Assembly (NCBI RefSeq): GCF_000145615.1
Contig: NC_014410.1
Location: 1,406,001-1,470,000, forward strand
Length of the DNA stretch: 64,000 nt
Direction: 5' to 3'
From: Thermoanaerobacterium thermosaccharolyticum DSM 571
GTDB taxonomy: Bacteria; Bacillota; Thermoanaerobacteria; Thermoanaerobacterales; Thermoanaerobacteraceae
In this document: piece after piece, positions 8,737 through 19,237 of the stretch
Layout of the letters: every line of letters starts with the position of its first letter
How positions within the stretch are numbered: position 1 is the first letter of the stretch
Position numbers and translations under genes: made by a program
The notes under the pieces: model-generated
Databases searched by the model: none
Seen by the model: only the letters and a program-made list of their open reading frames with translations
Told to the model about the DNA's origin: nothing

Positions 8737-9686
8737 TCATTTAGCTCATTTTTTATTAATTCTAAAACTTCATTTTTTACCTCATTTATACTGCTATTTT
8801 TTGAAAAACCCGACGCTCTAACGTGCCCACCACCATTAAATTTTTGGGCAATTTTATTTACATCTACGTAATTTTTCGATCTTAAGCTACCCTTTATCAA
8901 ACCGTCTTTTTCTATCAACATAACTGCGACTTCCACACCATCTATGTCTCTTCCAAAATTAATAATATTCTCAACATCTGATATCTCTGTTCCCGTTTCT
9001 ATAAAATCTTCTTTTTTTAATTCCATATATGCAACTTTTTTATTAAAATAAAGTTCCATTTTGTCTATAGCTCTGCTTATTAATTTTAGTTTGCTGTATT
9101 TTATGTTGTGAAAAATTATATCAGAAATTTTGCTTACAGAGACCCCGTTATTTATTAAATCACCAGCAACTTCATGAGTAAATGATGTTGTTGAACTGTA
9201 CATAAAATTCCCTGTGTCTGTAACAACGCCTACATATAAACTTTCTGCTATTTCTTGATCTAAATCAATACCTAGTATTTTTATTAACTGATAAACAATC
9301 TCTGCTGATGAAGCTGCATTTGTATCGACATAATTCATATTAGCGTACAAAGTATTTGATACATGATGATCTATATTTATTGACTTAGGAACTACTCTTA
9401 ATAATTCTTTTGCACTTCCCATTCTCTCAGCATCTGCACAATCTACTGCTATGAGTAAGTCTGCCCTTTTATTGATCGGTTTTGTGATTTTATCTGTGTA
9501 CGGCATGAACTTATAAATATCAGGCACAACATCATCGATGAATATAGATATATCCTTATCCAATTTCTTCATTGCTTTATATAAAGCTGTAATACATCCA
9601 ATACCATCTCCATCTGGTGATACATGTGTTACGGCAATTATTTCTTTTGCTTCATTTATGGAATCTAATATGTCGTTTAAAATCAT
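8733..9686 (-). CDS. nrnA: DHH-DHHA1 nanoRNase / pAp phosphatase
   Basis: A manganese-dependent phosphodiesterase that degrades 2-5 nt RNA and, in the family, also dephosphorylates pAp. The residues THVSPDGDGIG (20-30), VDCADAERMG (81-90) and the IDHH motif (105-108) form the metal site; the DHHA1 domain ends with GGGHVRASGF. The length of 317 residues is standard. It overlaps rbfA by four bases and truB by four bases, so all three are co-translated in a tight operon devoted to RNA metabolism. Confidence 0.94.
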   Translation of the reverse strand: MILNDILDSINEAKEIIAVTHVSPDGDGIGCITALYKAMKKLDKDISIFIDDVVPDIYKFMPYTDKITKPINKRADLLIAVDCADAERMGSAKELLRVVPKSINIDHHVSNTLYANMNYVDTNAASSAEIVYQLIKILGIDLDQEIAESLYVGVVTDTGNFMYSSTTSFTHEVAGDLINNGVSVSKISDIIFHNIKYSKLKLISRAIDKMELYFNKKVAYMELKKEDFIETGTEISDVENIINFGRDIDGVEVAVMLIEKDGLIKGSLRSKNYVDVNKIAQKFNGGGHVRASGFSKNSSINEVKNEVLELIKNELNE

Positions 9687-10042
9687 TTGTCTTCACTCTC
9701 TTGTTTATCTAATTCTCTCAATATCTTTGAAATATGGGCGCCATATTCTATCGAATTGTCTATTTCAAATATCAATTCAGGAGTATATCTTAATTTAATT
9801 CTTTTGCCGAGTTCATGCCTTATAAAACCTGTTGCGCTCTTTAACCCTTCTAAAGTACTTTTTTTCTCATCATCATTGCCATAAACGCTAATATAAATTT
9901 TTGCATACCTTAAATCCTTTGTAACTTCAATATCGGTTATGCTTGTCATATTACTGATTCTTGGGTCTTTTATTTCTTCGAAGATCATTTTACTTACTTC
10001 TTTTTTTATTTCTTCTGACAATCGTCCACTTCTGTAATGCAC
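9683..10042 (-). CDS. rbfA: 30S ribosome-binding factor A
   Basis: A KH-fold cytosolic factor that helps process and mature the 5' end of 16S rRNA. The 119 residues include KEVSKMIFEEIKDPRIS and the KIYISVYGND and LGKRIKLRYTPELIFE strands typical of RbfA. The start is GTG at 10042, with AAAGGATG upstream. It follows infB by 14 bases, the usual nusA-infB-rbfA order. Confidence 0.95.
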   Translation of the reverse strand: MHYRSGRLSEEIKKEVSKMIFEEIKDPRISNMTSITDIEVTKDLRYAKIYISVYGNDDEKKSTLEGLKSATGFIRHELGKRIKLRYTPELIFEIDNSIEYGAHISKILRELDKQESEDK

Positions 10043-10056
10043 TTTTATTCATCCTT

Positions 10057-12102
10057 TCAGCGGGGTATTTCCTCCATCTGATATGCTTCAAGCACATCGC
10101 CTTCTTTTATATCATTAAATCTTTCAATGCCAATTCCACATTCAAATCCAGACTGTACTTCTTTCACATCGTCTTTAAACCTCTTCAGAGAAGATATCTT
10201 TCCTTCGAAAATCACTATGCCATCTCTTACAACTCTTATATTTGCATTTCTAATTATTTTTCCTTCTATAACATAACATCCTGCTACATTTCCTACATTA
10301 GGAACTCTAAATACAGCTCTAACTTCAGCTTTGCCTAACTCTTTCTCTCTGAATTCTGGTTCTAGCATACCTTTCATTGCTGCTTTTAAATCATCTATTG
10401 CATCATAAATTATTCTATATAGCCTTATATCGACTTTTTCTTTTTCAGCCAGAGATTTAGCTTTGCTGTCAGGTCTTACATTAAAACCTATTATTATAGC
10501 ATTAGAAGCAGAAGCAAACATAACATCTGTTTCAGTAATAGCTCCTACTGCTCCATGAATAACTCTAAGTCTTACATCATCATTGCTTAATTGCTCAATC
10601 GAATTTTTTAAAGCCTCCACAGAACCCTGAACATCCGCTTTTAGAATAATATTAAGTTCTTTGACATTACCCTCTTTTATTTGATTAAACAATTCATCAA
10701 GTGATATTTTCTGCTTTTGCATTATTTCTTCTTCTCTGTACTTTTCTTTGCGTTTTTCTGCAATCGAACGAGCTTTTTTCTCATCATCCAATACTACTAG
10801 TATGTCACCTGCTTTTGGAACATCTGATAAACCCAAAACCTCAACAGGAATCGACGGTGTTGCTTTTTTTACTTTTCTTCCTTTATCATCAAACATGGCT
10901 CTTACTTTGCCATAAGCTGTTCCAGCGATTATTACATCTCCCGTCTTAAGGGTTCCCTTTTGGACTAAAACTGTCGCAATAGGACCTCTATTTTTATCAA
11001 GTTGTGCTTCTATTATTGTCCCTCTAGCTGGCCTATTTGGATTAGCTTTTAATTCTAACATTTCCGCTTCTAATAATATCATTTCCAATAAATCGTCAAG
11101 TCCTATATTTTTCTGTGCTGAAACATTGACACAGATTGTATTACCACCCCAATCTTCGGGTATTAAGCCTTGTTCAACTAATTCTTGTTTTACTCTATCC
11201 GGATTTGCATTTGGTTTATCAATTTTGTTTATAGCAACAATTATAGGAACATTGGCAGCTTTTGCATGATTGATTGCTTCTATTGTCTGAGGCATTACGC
11301 CATCGTCAGCGGCAACAACTAGCACTGCAATATCTGTAACACTAGCACCTCTTGCTCTCATGGCTGTAAATGCTTCATGTCCAGGTGTATCTAAAAATAC
11401 AACCTTCTTCCCATTTATTTCTACAACAGATGCCCCAATATGCTGCGTTATTCCACCTGCCTCATGCTGAGTAACATTTGTTTTCCTAATCGCATCCAAT
11501 AAAGATGTTTTCCCATGATCTACATGCCCCATAACAGTCACGACAGGAGGCCTCGGAAGAAGATCTTTTTCATCATCTTCTCTATCTAAAATTTCAAGAT
11601 CATCTTCATTTTCTTCTTTTTTTTCTAATAAAAAACCATATTCTTCAGCAATTTGTGAAGCATTTTCATAATCTATTTGTTGATTTATGGTTACCATTAT
11701 TCCCTTTGCAATTAACTTTTTAATGATATCTGATGGGTTTATTTTCATTTTTTCAGATAGTTCTTTAACAGTAATAAACGCAGGTATTGATATTATCTTA
11801 ACCGTATCATTTTGCTGTACATTCATGTTATTTTCTTTAGCTTTTTTGCCATCAGATTTTTTCTGTTTTTTAGTAGATTTTTTTGAAGGTTTTTCATTAA
11901 TTTCTTCATATTCATCTAATAAATCATCTGTTTCTGTTTTTTCCTTTTCAGTTAACAAATCTATTATTAAACTTACTTCATCGTCTTCTAAAGTACTCAT
12001 ATGGTTTTTCACATTAATATCTAAATCATTGAGCTTTGATATCAATTCTTTACTAGTTAATTTTAATTCTTTCGCTAATTCATAAACTCTAGTTTTTGAC
12101 AT
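10057..12102 (-). CDS. infB: Translation initiation factor IF-2
   Basis: A GTPase that brings initiator fMet-tRNA to the 30S subunit and promotes subunit joining. The 681 residues have an IF2_N helical domain at the start ([13 protein letters not shown]), a lysine-rich linker, a second IF2_N domain, then the G domain with GHVDHGKT at 192-199, DTPGHE and NKID, and the beta-barrel and C1/C2 domains ending near [14 protein letters not shown]. The start at 12102 is chosen because GGAGGTG lies directly upstream; the preceding in-frame ATG at 12117 is part of that ribosome binding site region. The linker is short compared with mesophilic homologues. Confidence 0.97.
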   Translation of the reverse strand: MSKTRVYELAKELKLTSKELISKLNDLDINVKNHMSTLEDDEVSLIIDLLTEKEKTETDDLLDEYEEINEKPSKKSTKKQKKSDGKKAKENNMNVQQNDTVKIISIPAFITVKELSEKMKINPSDIIKKLIAKGIMVTINQQIDYENASQIAEEYGFLLEKKEENEDDLEILDREDDEKDLLPRPPVVTVMGHVDHGKTSLLDAIRKTNVTQHEAGGITQHIGASVVEINGKKVVFLDTPGHEAFTAMRARGASVTDIAVLVVAADDGVMPQTIEAINHAKAANVPIIVAINKIDKPNANPDRVKQELVEQGLIPEDWGGNTICVNVSAQKNIGLDDLLEMILLEAEMLELKANPNRPARGTIIEAQLDKNRGPIATVLVQKGTLKTGDVIIAGTAYGKVRAMFDDKGRKVKKATPSIPVEVLGLSDVPKAGDILVVLDDEKKARSIAEKRKEKYREEEIMQKQKISLDELFNQIKEGNVKELNIILKADVQGSVEALKNSIEQLSNDDVRLRVIHGAVGAITETDVMFASASNAIIIGFNVRPDSKAKSLAEKEKVDIRLYRIIYDAIDDLKAAMKGMLEPEFREKELGKAEVRAVFRVPNVGNVAGCYVIEGKIIRNANIRVVRDGIVIFEGKISSLKRFKDDVKEVQSGFECGIGIERFNDIKEGDVLEAYQMEEIPR

Positions 12103-12103
12103 T

Positions 12104-12424
12104 TTATTCACCTCCATTAGTTAGAACCTCCTCTGCTTCAATTATTAATTTGTTGGATAGATTAACATCTGTAATGCCAATTACTGCTGTATCACCTTTT
12201 CCTATACTTTTCCCTATATCTTCTTTATTTCCTACTATTAAATATGGGATACTCTTGCTATTACATAAATTTATAAATTTTTTCTTTGTATTATCGGAAG
12301 CATCTGTAGATATTATAACTAAACAAACCTTTAAACTGACAACACCTTTTTCAACTCCAAGACTTCCAGCTAATAACTTACCAGCCTTTCTGCACAATCC
12401 CAACATTGAATAAAATTTATTCAT
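12104..12424 (-). CDS. ylxQ: L7Ae-family ribosomal/RNA-binding protein YlxQ
   Basis: A 106-residue protein of the L7Ae/L30e/S12e fold with [14 protein letters not shown] near the N-terminus, typical of YlxQ between nusA and infB in Firmicutes. Family members bind kink-turn RNA; the specific target of YlxQ is not settled. It overlaps rnpM by eight bases and ends one base before the infB start codon, so translation of all three should be linked. Confidence 0.88.
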   Translation of the reverse strand: MNKFYSMLGLCRKAGKLLAGSLGVEKGVVSLKVCLVIISTDASDNTKKKFINLCNSKSIPYLIVGNKEDIGKSIGKGDTAVIGITDVNLSNKLIIEAEEVLTNGGE

Positions 12425-12686
12425 TTGAAACCTCTTTTCTCATTTGCTCAATAATATCTTCAGTCAGCGAAGTTTCTAATGCTCTTTCTATTTTTTTTGA
12501 CTTTAAAGCCTTTTCAAGACAATCAATGTTTTTACATATATAGCAACCTCTTCCTGACATCTTTCCTGTAAGATCGACTTGGATATCATTGCTATGAGCT
12601 TTTTTGACTATTCTCAATAGTTCTTTTTTTGGTTTCATCTCTTGACAACCAAGGCACATTCGCATAGGAATTTTTTTTGCCTTCAT
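12417..12686 (-). CDS. rnpM: YlxR/RnpM family RNA-binding protein
   Basis: An 89-residue protein with the YlxR signature: PMRMCLGCQEMKPKKELLRI, then DLTGKMSGRGCYICKN. The four cysteines (two CxxC pairs) and the GRGCY segment are conserved in the family. Bacillus YlxR has been described as an RNase P modulator, hence RnpM; older names call it a nucleic-acid-binding protein. The start at 12686 is chosen because GGGGTGGTGAAT precedes it; the longer frame to 12725 runs into nusA. Confidence 0.88.
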   Translation of the reverse strand: MKAKKIPMRMCLGCQEMKPKKELLRIVKKAHSNDIQVDLTGKMSGRGCYICKNIDCLEKALKSKKIERALETSLTEDIIEQMRKEVSNE

Positions 12687-12702
12687 ATTCACCACCCCGA
12701 CA

Positions 12703-13740
12703 TTAAGATTTGGACGCAGATTCACTTGTTATATCAATTTTCCATCCTGTTAATTTAGCAGCCAGTCTTACATTCTGTCCCTCTTTGCCAATCGCAAGAG
12801 AAAGCTGATAATCGGGAACAACAACTCTGGCTATTTTTTCTTTTTCATCAATATCTATACTTAAAACTTTTGCCGGACTCAAAGCATTAGTCACAAATTC
12901 TTGTGGTTTTGAGCTCCACTTTACAATATCTATTTTTTCACCTTTCAACTCATTTACAACCGCTTGTACCCTAGCACCTTTATATCCAACACAAGAACCC
13001 ACTGGATCTACATTCTCATCTTTCGTGTATACAGCCATTTTGGTTCTTGAACCTGGTTCTCTTGATATACTGCGTATTTCCACAATTCCTTGCTGTAATT
13101 CTGGCACTTCCATTTCAAAAAGTCTTTTTACAAGGCCAGGATGTGAACGAGAAATCAGTATTTGTGGCCCTTTTGTTGTCTTTTTTACTTCGACTATATA
13201 AACTTTTATTCTGTCTCCATGATTATAAGTCTCATTTGGTATCTGTTCATTCGGTGTCAATGTCGCTTCGGCTTTCCCTAAATCCACCAGTACGTTTTTT
13301 CTTTCAATTCTTTCTACTATTCCAGTTACAATCTCTGATTCTTTACTCAAGAAGTCTTCATATACTATGCCACGTTCTGCTTCTCTTATTCTCTGAACAA
13401 CAACTTGTTTCGCATTTTGAGCTGCTATTCTTCCAAAAGATTTTGGTGTAACTTCGATATCAACGACATCACCAACTTGATATTTTTTACTTAACTTTTG
13501 AGCATCTTCTAAACTTATTTCGAATAAATCATTATAAACATTCTCAACAACAGTTTTTTGTGCATAAACTTTAACATCGCCGGTTTCTCTATCCATTTTT
13601 ACTTTTACATTCTGAGCAGTTCCATAATTTTTTTTATATGCTGAAACTAAAGCAGCCTCAATTGCTTCAAACATCGTGTCTTTAGGGATACCTTTATCTT
13701 TACAAATTTGATCAAGTGCCTCAATAAATTCACTATTCAT
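12703..13740 (-). CDS. nusA: Transcription termination/antitermination factor NusA
   Basis: Binds RNA polymerase and nascent RNA, modulating pausing, termination and antitermination. The 345 residues contain the N-terminal RNAP-binding domain, an S1 domain (about 135-200, ending KVYIVEVKKTTKGPQILISR) and two KH domains (DPVGSCVGYKGARVQAV and VPDYQLSLAIGKEGQNVRLA). It lacks the C-terminal acidic repeats of E. coli NusA, as usual in Firmicutes. The start follows GAAGGAGGGAG. It is the second gene of the rimP-nusA-rnpM-ylxQ-infB-rbfA operon. Confidence 0.96.
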   Translation of the reverse strand: MNSEFIEALDQICKDKGIPKDTMFEAIEAALVSAYKKNYGTAQNVKVKMDRETGDVKVYAQKTVVENVYNDLFEISLEDAQKLSKKYQVGDVVDIEVTPKSFGRIAAQNAKQVVVQRIREAERGIVYEDFLSKESEIVTGIVERIERKNVLVDLGKAEATLTPNEQIPNETYNHGDRIKVYIVEVKKTTKGPQILISRSHPGLVKRLFEMEVPELQQGIVEIRSISREPGSRTKMAVYTKDENVDPVGSCVGYKGARVQAVVNELKGEKIDIVKWSSKPQEFVTNALSPAKVLSIDIDEKEKIARVVVPDYQLSLAIGKEGQNVRLAAKLTGWKIDITSESASKS

Positions 13741-13758
13741 TAATCTCCCTCCTTCAAT

Positions 13759-14214
13759 TCAAAATTTAATTACAGGTTTAACTAAACTTATATCGTTAAT
13801 ATCAAACTCTTTTCTTTCACCATTGTCCGTTATTACTACTTTGTCATTAATTAATCCCACAAGCTCTCCTTCATACTTTTTCTTTTTATCTATTGGCTGA
13901 TATAATGAAACTTCAACTAAACTACCTTTAAATTTATCAAAATCTCTTTGCGTCTTTAATGGTCTATCTATACCAGGTGATGATACTTCAAGTATGTAGC
14001 TATTTTCTATTGGATCCACTTCATCAAGTTTTTCACTAAGATACTCACTAATTATTTGACAGTCGTCTAAACTAACTCCACCCTCCTTATCTATATAAAC
14101 TCTTAAATACCAATTGTTACCTTCTTTCTTGTATTCAACATCAACCAATTCAAAATTGTTTTTCTCTATAGCAGGAGCAACAAGATTTCTTGTTAACTCT
14201 TCAATTCTCGACAA
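13759..14214 (-). CDS. rimP: Ribosome maturation factor RimP
   Basis: Assists 30S subunit assembly in the cytosol. The 151 residues contain the two RimP domains, with FELVDVEYKKEGNNWYLRVYIDKEGGVSLDDC and YILEVSSPGIDRPL as the family blocks (described in pieces; the second is the strongest). The start is TTG at 14214 with AAGGAGGT at good spacing. It is the first gene of the operon leading to nusA and infB, and lies behind the polC terminator. Confidence 0.94.
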   Translation of the reverse strand: MSRIEELTRNLVAPAIEKNNFELVDVEYKKEGNNWYLRVYIDKEGGVSLDDCQIISEYLSEKLDEVDPIENSYILEVSSPGIDRPLKTQRDFDKFKGSLVEVSLYQPIDKKKKYEGELVGLINDKVVITDNGERKEFDINDISLVKPVIKF

Positions 14215-14267
14215 TCTGATTACCTCCTTATCTTATCTTCCTAGTTTAATTTTGTGTAAAAAATACA

Positions 14268-14273
14268 ATTATA
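14268..14273 (-). promoter_or_regulatory. Possible -10 box of the rimP-nusA-infB operon
   Basis: TATAAT lies between the polC terminator and rimP on the minus strand, about 54 bases before the start codon. No good -35 box stands 16-18 bases upstream, where the terminator stem is. Some promoter is needed here if the terminator works. Confidence 0.35.
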
Positions 14274-14281
14274 TAATACGA

Positions 14282-14303
14282 AAGAGTGGGAAATCCCACT
14301 CTT
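14282..14303 (-). terminator. Hairpin terminator after polC
   Basis: Minus strand AAGAGTGGGA, two-base loop, TCCCACTCTT: a perfect 10-bp stem about 60 bases after the polC stop codon. The T-tract after it is broken (TCGTATTAT), so termination may be partial. Confidence 0.65.
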
Positions 14304-14361
14304 AAGCTTAATTTCTATTTTGCCATAACAATTATAACATACACAAATAACCAATGCAACA

Positions 14362-17300
14362 CTAAAATAAACTTAATTGGTTTGATTCAGGTACATCCTG
14401 CAAACATCTGTGTTGTTTTAAAATGTCAATTACCGTCTTGCTAATTCTGGTTCTATTTCTTAAATCTTCTATAGACAGGAATTTCCCGTTTTTTCTCTCT
14501 TCTGCTATTATTTTTGCAGCCTGTTTTCCAATTCCCTCTAAAGAATTCAATGGAGGCAATATCCCGTCTTTAGTAATAAGAAATTTAATTGCATCAGATT
14601 TATATAAATCCACATCGGTGAATTTTAAACCTCTTAAATACATCTCTAGTCCAACTTCCAGTATTGTCAATAATCCCTTTTCTTTAGCTGTAGCATTATT
14701 TCCTTTTGATTCAATCAACCTTATATTCTCTTTTATCTTTTCTATAGAATTCATTATATCTAAGTTAAACTCATCTGCTCTAACTGTAAAATATGTTGCA
14801 TAAAATGCCTCTGGATAATGTACTTTAAAATAAGCAATTCTAAAAGCCATAATTACGTATGCAACAGCATGCGCTTTAGGAAACATATATTTAATTTTTT
14901 TACAAGATTGTATAAACCAATCTGGAACATCATGTTTTTTCATCTCTTCAATTTCTTCATCTTTTATGCCTTTTCCTTTTCGAACACTTTCCATTATTTT
15001 GAACGACAATTTTTTATCCATTCCTTTGCTGATAAGAAACAACATTATGTCATCTCTCGTAGAGATTACTTCTTTAAGGGTTGCCTTCCCTTCTTTTATA
15101 ATGTCCTGTGCATTATTTAGCCACACATCAGTACCATGTGAAAGACCACTAATTCTGACAAGCTCAGCAAATGTTGTAGGTTTAGTGTCTACAAGCATTT
15201 GCCTTACAAATCTGGTACCAAATTCAGGCAGACCCAAAGTGCCAACTGTGCAATTTATATCTTCTGGCTTAATATTAAGCGCGTCAACACTTGTAAATAA
15301 ACTCATCGTCTCTTTATCATCTAATGGTATTTCTCTTGCATTAACACCTGTCAAGTCCTCCAACATTCTAATTACCGTCGGATCATCATGACCTAATATG
15401 TCGAGTTTTAGCAATCTCCCGCTTATAGAATGATAATCAAAATGGGTTGTTATTATATCGGAGTCTTGTGCATCCGCAGGATGCTGTATTGGAGTAAACT
15501 CATAAATATCTCTGTCTTTAGGTACTACCATGACACCGCCGGGATGTTGGCCGGTTGTTCTCTTTGCGCCAGTACAACCCATAACCAATCTTTTGATCTC
15601 TGCATTGTGCACTAATAAGTTTTTTTCTTCAAAATACTTTTTGACAAATCCATAAGCAGTTTTATCGGCTAATGTACCAATAGTACCTGCTCTAAATACG
15701 TGTCCTGTGCCAAAGATTTCTTCCGTATATTTATGAGCTATTGGTTGATAATCGCCAGAAAAATTGAGATCTATATCAGGTTCCTTATCACCTTCAAAGC
15801 CGAGAAATACTTCAAATGGTATATCATGACCATCCTTTTTCATCTTTGTACCACAATTTGGACAATTTTTATCAGGCATGTCCACACCGGAACCATAACT
15901 TCCGTCTAAAGCGAATTCGGAATATTTACATTGAGGGCATATGTAATGTGGTGGCAATGGATTTACCTCTGTTATTCCACTCATAGTTGCCACAAATGAC
16001 GAACCAACAGAGCCCCTCGAACCGACTAAGTAACCATCATTTAAAGATTTTGTAACTAATTTTTGTGCAATAATATACATCACAGCATAGCCATTATTTA
16101 TGATAGAGTTTAACTCCTTGTCTAACCTCTTTTCCACTATTTCTGGCAACTTTTCACCATATATTTCATGCGCTTTATTAAGTGTCAATTTTCTTAATTC
16201 TTCTTCTGCGCCTTCTATTGACGGAGGAAAAGTACCATCAGGAATTGGTTTAACATCTTCTATTAATTCAACTATTTTATTAGGATTGTCAATAACTATT
16301 TCTTTAGCAGTTTTTTCATCAAAGTAATTAAACTCACTTAACATTTCTTCTGTTGTTCTAAAATACAATGGAGGTTGTCTATCAGCATCTTTAAACCCCT
16401 TTCCATACATCAATATTTTCCTATAAACATCATCCCAAGGATCTAAAAAATGCACATCACAAGTGGCAACAACAGGCTTTTTAAAGCGCTTTCCAAGTTC
16501 ATAAATGCGCTTATTTATTTTTATCAGTTCTTCTTTACTATTGACTTCGCCTTTATCGATTAAAAATTCATTGTTGCCTAGCGGCTGTATTTCAAGATAA
16601 TCGTAATACCTAATTATTTCTTGCAATTTGTCGTCATCAAAATTTGATATCAATCCTCTAAAAACTTCACCCTGCTCACATGCAGAGCCGATTAACAACC
16701 CTTCTCTCATTTGTGTTAACAAACTTTTAGGAATTCTTGGATTTCTGTGGAAATATTCCAAATTAGACTTTGATACTAATTCATATAAATTTCTTAATCC
16801 TTTCTGATTTTTGACAAGTATTATTACATGATATGTAGGCATTTTTTTTATGTCAACTTTATTCTTCAAATAACTATTTATTTCATTTACTTTTTCTATG
16901 CCGTTCTCTTTCAACTTATTAATACTTTTAAGAAAAATTTCAGCAGTTGCTCTAGCATCATCTACAGCTCTATGATGATTTTCAAGTGAAACTCCAAGAT
17001 GCTGTGCTACAGTGTCCAATTTGTAATTTTTAAGATTTTCATACATATGTCTGCTTAACTCTAAAGTATCTAAAACAGGATTGTCCACTTCAATACCAAG
17101 ATTTTTAGCTTTTGTTTTTATAAACGTCACATCAAAGTTTGCATTATGTGCTACAAGAGTAGAACCTTTTATAAATTCCAAAAATTTAGGCAAAACTTCA
17201 TCAATTGGTGGATATCTTTTAACCATATCATCTGTTATTCCAGTCAATTTTGTTATAAAGTTTGATATATGAATTTGTGGATTTACAAAAGTCTCAAATG

Positions 17301-18594
17301 TATCTACTATTTGGCAATCCTTTATCTTAACGGCGCCAATCTCAATAATACTATCATTGATACTTGACAAACCGGTAGTTTCAATATCGAATACAACAAA
17401 GCTGTCATCAATAGTTCCTGATGCGTTTCCACTGACGATCGGAACACCATCGTTGACAAGATAGCCTTCCACACCGTAGATGACTTTGACACCATATTTT
17501 TTAGCAGCACTCTGAGCTTCAGGATAAGCTTGCAAGACTGCATGATCTGTTATCGCTATGGCCTTGTGCCCCCACTCAGATGCTCTTTTAATTAAAGACT
17601 CAGCAGAACTTACGCCGTCCATACTGCTCATTTGGGTGTGTACATGCAATTCTACTCTTTTTTCTGGTGAATTGTCAATTCTCATAATTTTTTCAGCAAC
17701 TTCAATATCTTTCGCATTTATGATTAAATCTCTTTCATATTTATCGTATATGACTGTTCCACGTACTTTAACGCAGCTTCCTACTTTTAATTTATCTTTA
17801 ATTGCATTGTACTTTTCATCACTGAAAAATGCTTTAACTGAAAATGATGACGTATTATCTGTTATATCAAATGTCGTCAAGTATTTAGATTTAATTTCTC
17901 GTAATTCTAATGCAAATATTTCTCCTTGTATTGTTACATCATCGCCTTCTTGAGATATTTCAGAAATTTTTATGACTTTTGAATTTATCTCTTTGCCAAG
18001 TAAAACTTTTTTGTCATCATTATTGACATCGCTTGCTGCCTTTTGTGTATCTTCAGTTGGAGTTGTAATTATATTATTTACAATCATTTCTTCGTCTTTT
18101 TGTATCTTTTTATTAACTTTACTATTTAATGACTCATCAAAACCTAAAATAAGTTCTACATTTAAGCCATAATATTTTTTTATCAATTCACAAATATATA
18201 TATTGATTTTATTTTTCTTTAAGAAATTGTAGGCTACTTCATTTGACGCTTTTATTAAAACCTGTTGGTTGTCTTCTATACAGATATCACAAGACTTTAT
18301 AAAACTTAATGTTCCAGGGTATTTTTCACTTGCTTTTTTTACAATATCCTCCCAATGATCACTTATAATCGAAGAAATATCATTGATATCTGAACCTTTA
18401 AATTTAAACTCTATATTTTGTAATTGTGGAATTTTTGATTTAATAGTAGATTTTAAATTTTCTAATTTCGTTATTTCTTTTTCTAAATTAAAAGGTAAAT
18501 ACAATATAAGCTTTTTTTCTTTCAAGGAAAGACTTATTTTATTTATTTCTACATCGTTTATACCGAGATCATCTTTAAAAAAAGAAGGTAGCAT
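14362..18594 (-). CDS. polC: DNA polymerase III, PolC-type alpha subunit
   Basis: The replicative polymerase of low-G+C Gram-positives, with built-in proofreading. The 1410 residues run in the PolC order: N-terminal domain, OB domain (about 200-300), PHP domain starting at ELHVHTQMSSMDG (about 315), a DEDD 3'-5' exonuclease inserted in it (VVFDIETTGL with Asp403 and Glu405; later ENHHRAVDDARATAEI), then palm, fingers and the zinc-binding segment CPQCKY...CPNCGTK. The catalytic aspartates lie in EPDIDLNFSG. The start ATG follows AAGGAGTG. It is the distal gene of the uppS-cdsA-dxr-rseP-ispG cluster, as in related bacteria, but without proS between. Confidence 0.97.
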   Translation of the reverse strand: MLPSFFKDDLGINDVEINKISLSLKEKKLILYLPFNLEKEITKLENLKSTIKSKIPQLQNIEFKFKGSDINDISSIISDHWEDIVKKASEKYPGTLSFIKSCDICIEDNQQVLIKASNEVAYNFLKKNKINIYICELIKKYYGLNVELILGFDESLNSKVNKKIQKDEEMIVNNIITTPTEDTQKAASDVNNDDKKVLLGKEINSKVIKISEISQEGDDVTIQGEIFALELREIKSKYLTTFDITDNTSSFSVKAFFSDEKYNAIKDKLKVGSCVKVRGTVIYDKYERDLIINAKDIEVAEKIMRIDNSPEKRVELHVHTQMSSMDGVSSAESLIKRASEWGHKAIAITDHAVLQAYPEAQSAAKKYGVKVIYGVEGYLVNDGVPIVSGNASGTIDDSFVVFDIETTGLSSINDSIIEIGAVKIKDCQIVDTFETFVNPQIHISNFITKLTGITDDMVKRYPPIDEVLPKFLEFIKGSTLVAHNANFDVTFIKTKAKNLGIEVDNPVLDTLELSRHMYENLKNYKLDTVAQHLGVSLENHHRAVDDARATAEIFLKSINKLKENGIEKVNEINSYLKNKVDIKKMPTYHVIILVKNQKGLRNLYELVSKSNLEYFHRNPRIPKSLLTQMREGLLIGSACEQGEVFRGLISNFDDDKLQEIIRYYDYLEIQPLGNNEFLIDKGEVNSKEELIKINKRIYELGKRFKKPVVATCDVHFLDPWDDVYRKILMYGKGFKDADRQPPLYFRTTEEMLSEFNYFDEKTAKEIVIDNPNKIVELIEDVKPIPDGTFPPSIEGAEEELRKLTLNKAHEIYGEKLPEIVEKRLDKELNSIINNGYAVMYIIAQKLVTKSLNDGYLVGSRGSVGSSFVATMSGITEVNPLPPHYICPQCKYSEFALDGSYGSGVDMPDKNCPNCGTKMKKDGHDIPFEVFLGFEGDKEPDIDLNFSGDYQPIAHKYTEEIFGTGHVFRAGTIGTLADKTAYGFVKKYFEEKNLLVHNAEIKRLVMGCTGAKRTTGQHPGGVMVVPKDRDIYEFTPIQHPADAQDSDIITTHFDYHSISGRLLKLDILGHDDPTVIRMLEDLTGVNAREIPLDDKETMSLFTSVDALNIKPEDINCTVGTLGLPEFGTRFVRQMLVDTKPTTFAELVRISGLSHGTDVWLNNAQDIIKEGKATLKEVISTRDDIMLFLISKGMDKKLSFKIMESVRKGKGIKDEEIEEMKKHDVPDWFIQSCKKIKYMFPKAHAVAYVIMAFRIAYFKVHYPEAFYATYFTVRADEFNLDIMNSIEKIKENIRLIESKGNNATAKEKGLLTILEVGLEMYLRGLKFTDVDLYKSDAIKFLITKDGILPPLNSLEGIGKQAAKIIAEERKNGKFLSIEDLRNRTRISKTVIDILKQHRCLQDVPESNQLSLF

Positions 18595-18607
18595 TTAAAT
18601 GCACTCC

Positions 18608-19237
18608 TTACATCCATACCTTTAAAATATCTTTGTACATCCTTAATCTGGCTCGAAAGCCCTTAATAAAACCTAATTTTTCTTCTTTCATAATATGAGT
18701 CATATTTTCCAATTGTACGTGTTGTACTCTTAGATTTTTCTCTTTAGCATATTTTGTCAGCGCAATTTCTATCCCATATTTTAAAATGTCTATATCTTTA
18801 TCATTTATAAACTCTAAAAATAAATCCTTTTTTAAAGCTCTCTGCCCAGACAAAAAAGGTGCTATCTTTTGTGCTAAATCTGTTCTTTTTCTTCCAGAAG
18901 AAAATACACCCACTGTCATGTCACAATTATTTTCTAAGACTGGTTTCACTAATTTACTAAAATGATTTGGAGTGAAACCGACAAGATCGGCATCCAGCAG
19001 AACTAAAACATCTCCTTTAGCTATCTGTATTCCTCTTTTTACAGCTGCACCCTTTCCTAAGTTTTTATCGAAATTTACTAATTTGACATCAAAAAGCAAC
19101 ACTTCTTTTTCAGTGTTGTCTGTTGAACCATCATTTACCACAATTATTTCATCTATAATATTGATTTTTTTAAGTACGTTTAAGACATTTTTTATATTTT
19201 TCTCCTCATTATACGCAGGTATAATAACAGATATCAT
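18608..19237 (-). CDS. Family 2 glycosyltransferase, soluble
   Basis: A GT-A fold sugar transferase of 209 residues. MISVIIPAYNEEKNI opens the nucleotide-sugar domain, VVNDGSTDNT and the LLDADL (DxD-type metal site, about residues 80-85) follow, and FLSGQRALKKDLF resembles the acceptor region of GpgS-like and dolichol-phosphate-type enzymes. No transmembrane segment is present, so it is cytosolic or peripheral. The start overlaps the ispG stop by four bases. The acceptor is unknown; lodging between ispG and polC in a lipid-carrier cluster suggests envelope or glycolipid work, which is inference only. Confidence 0.85.
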   Translation of the reverse strand: MISVIIPAYNEEKNIKNVLNVLKKINIIDEIIVVNDGSTDNTEKEVLLFDVKLVNFDKNLGKGAAVKRGIQIAKGDVLVLLDADLVGFTPNHFSKLVKPVLENNCDMTVGVFSSGRKRTDLAQKIAPFLSGQRALKKDLFLEFINDKDIDILKYGIEIALTKYAKEKNLRVQHVQLENMTHIMKEEKLGFIKGFRARLRMYKDILKVWM

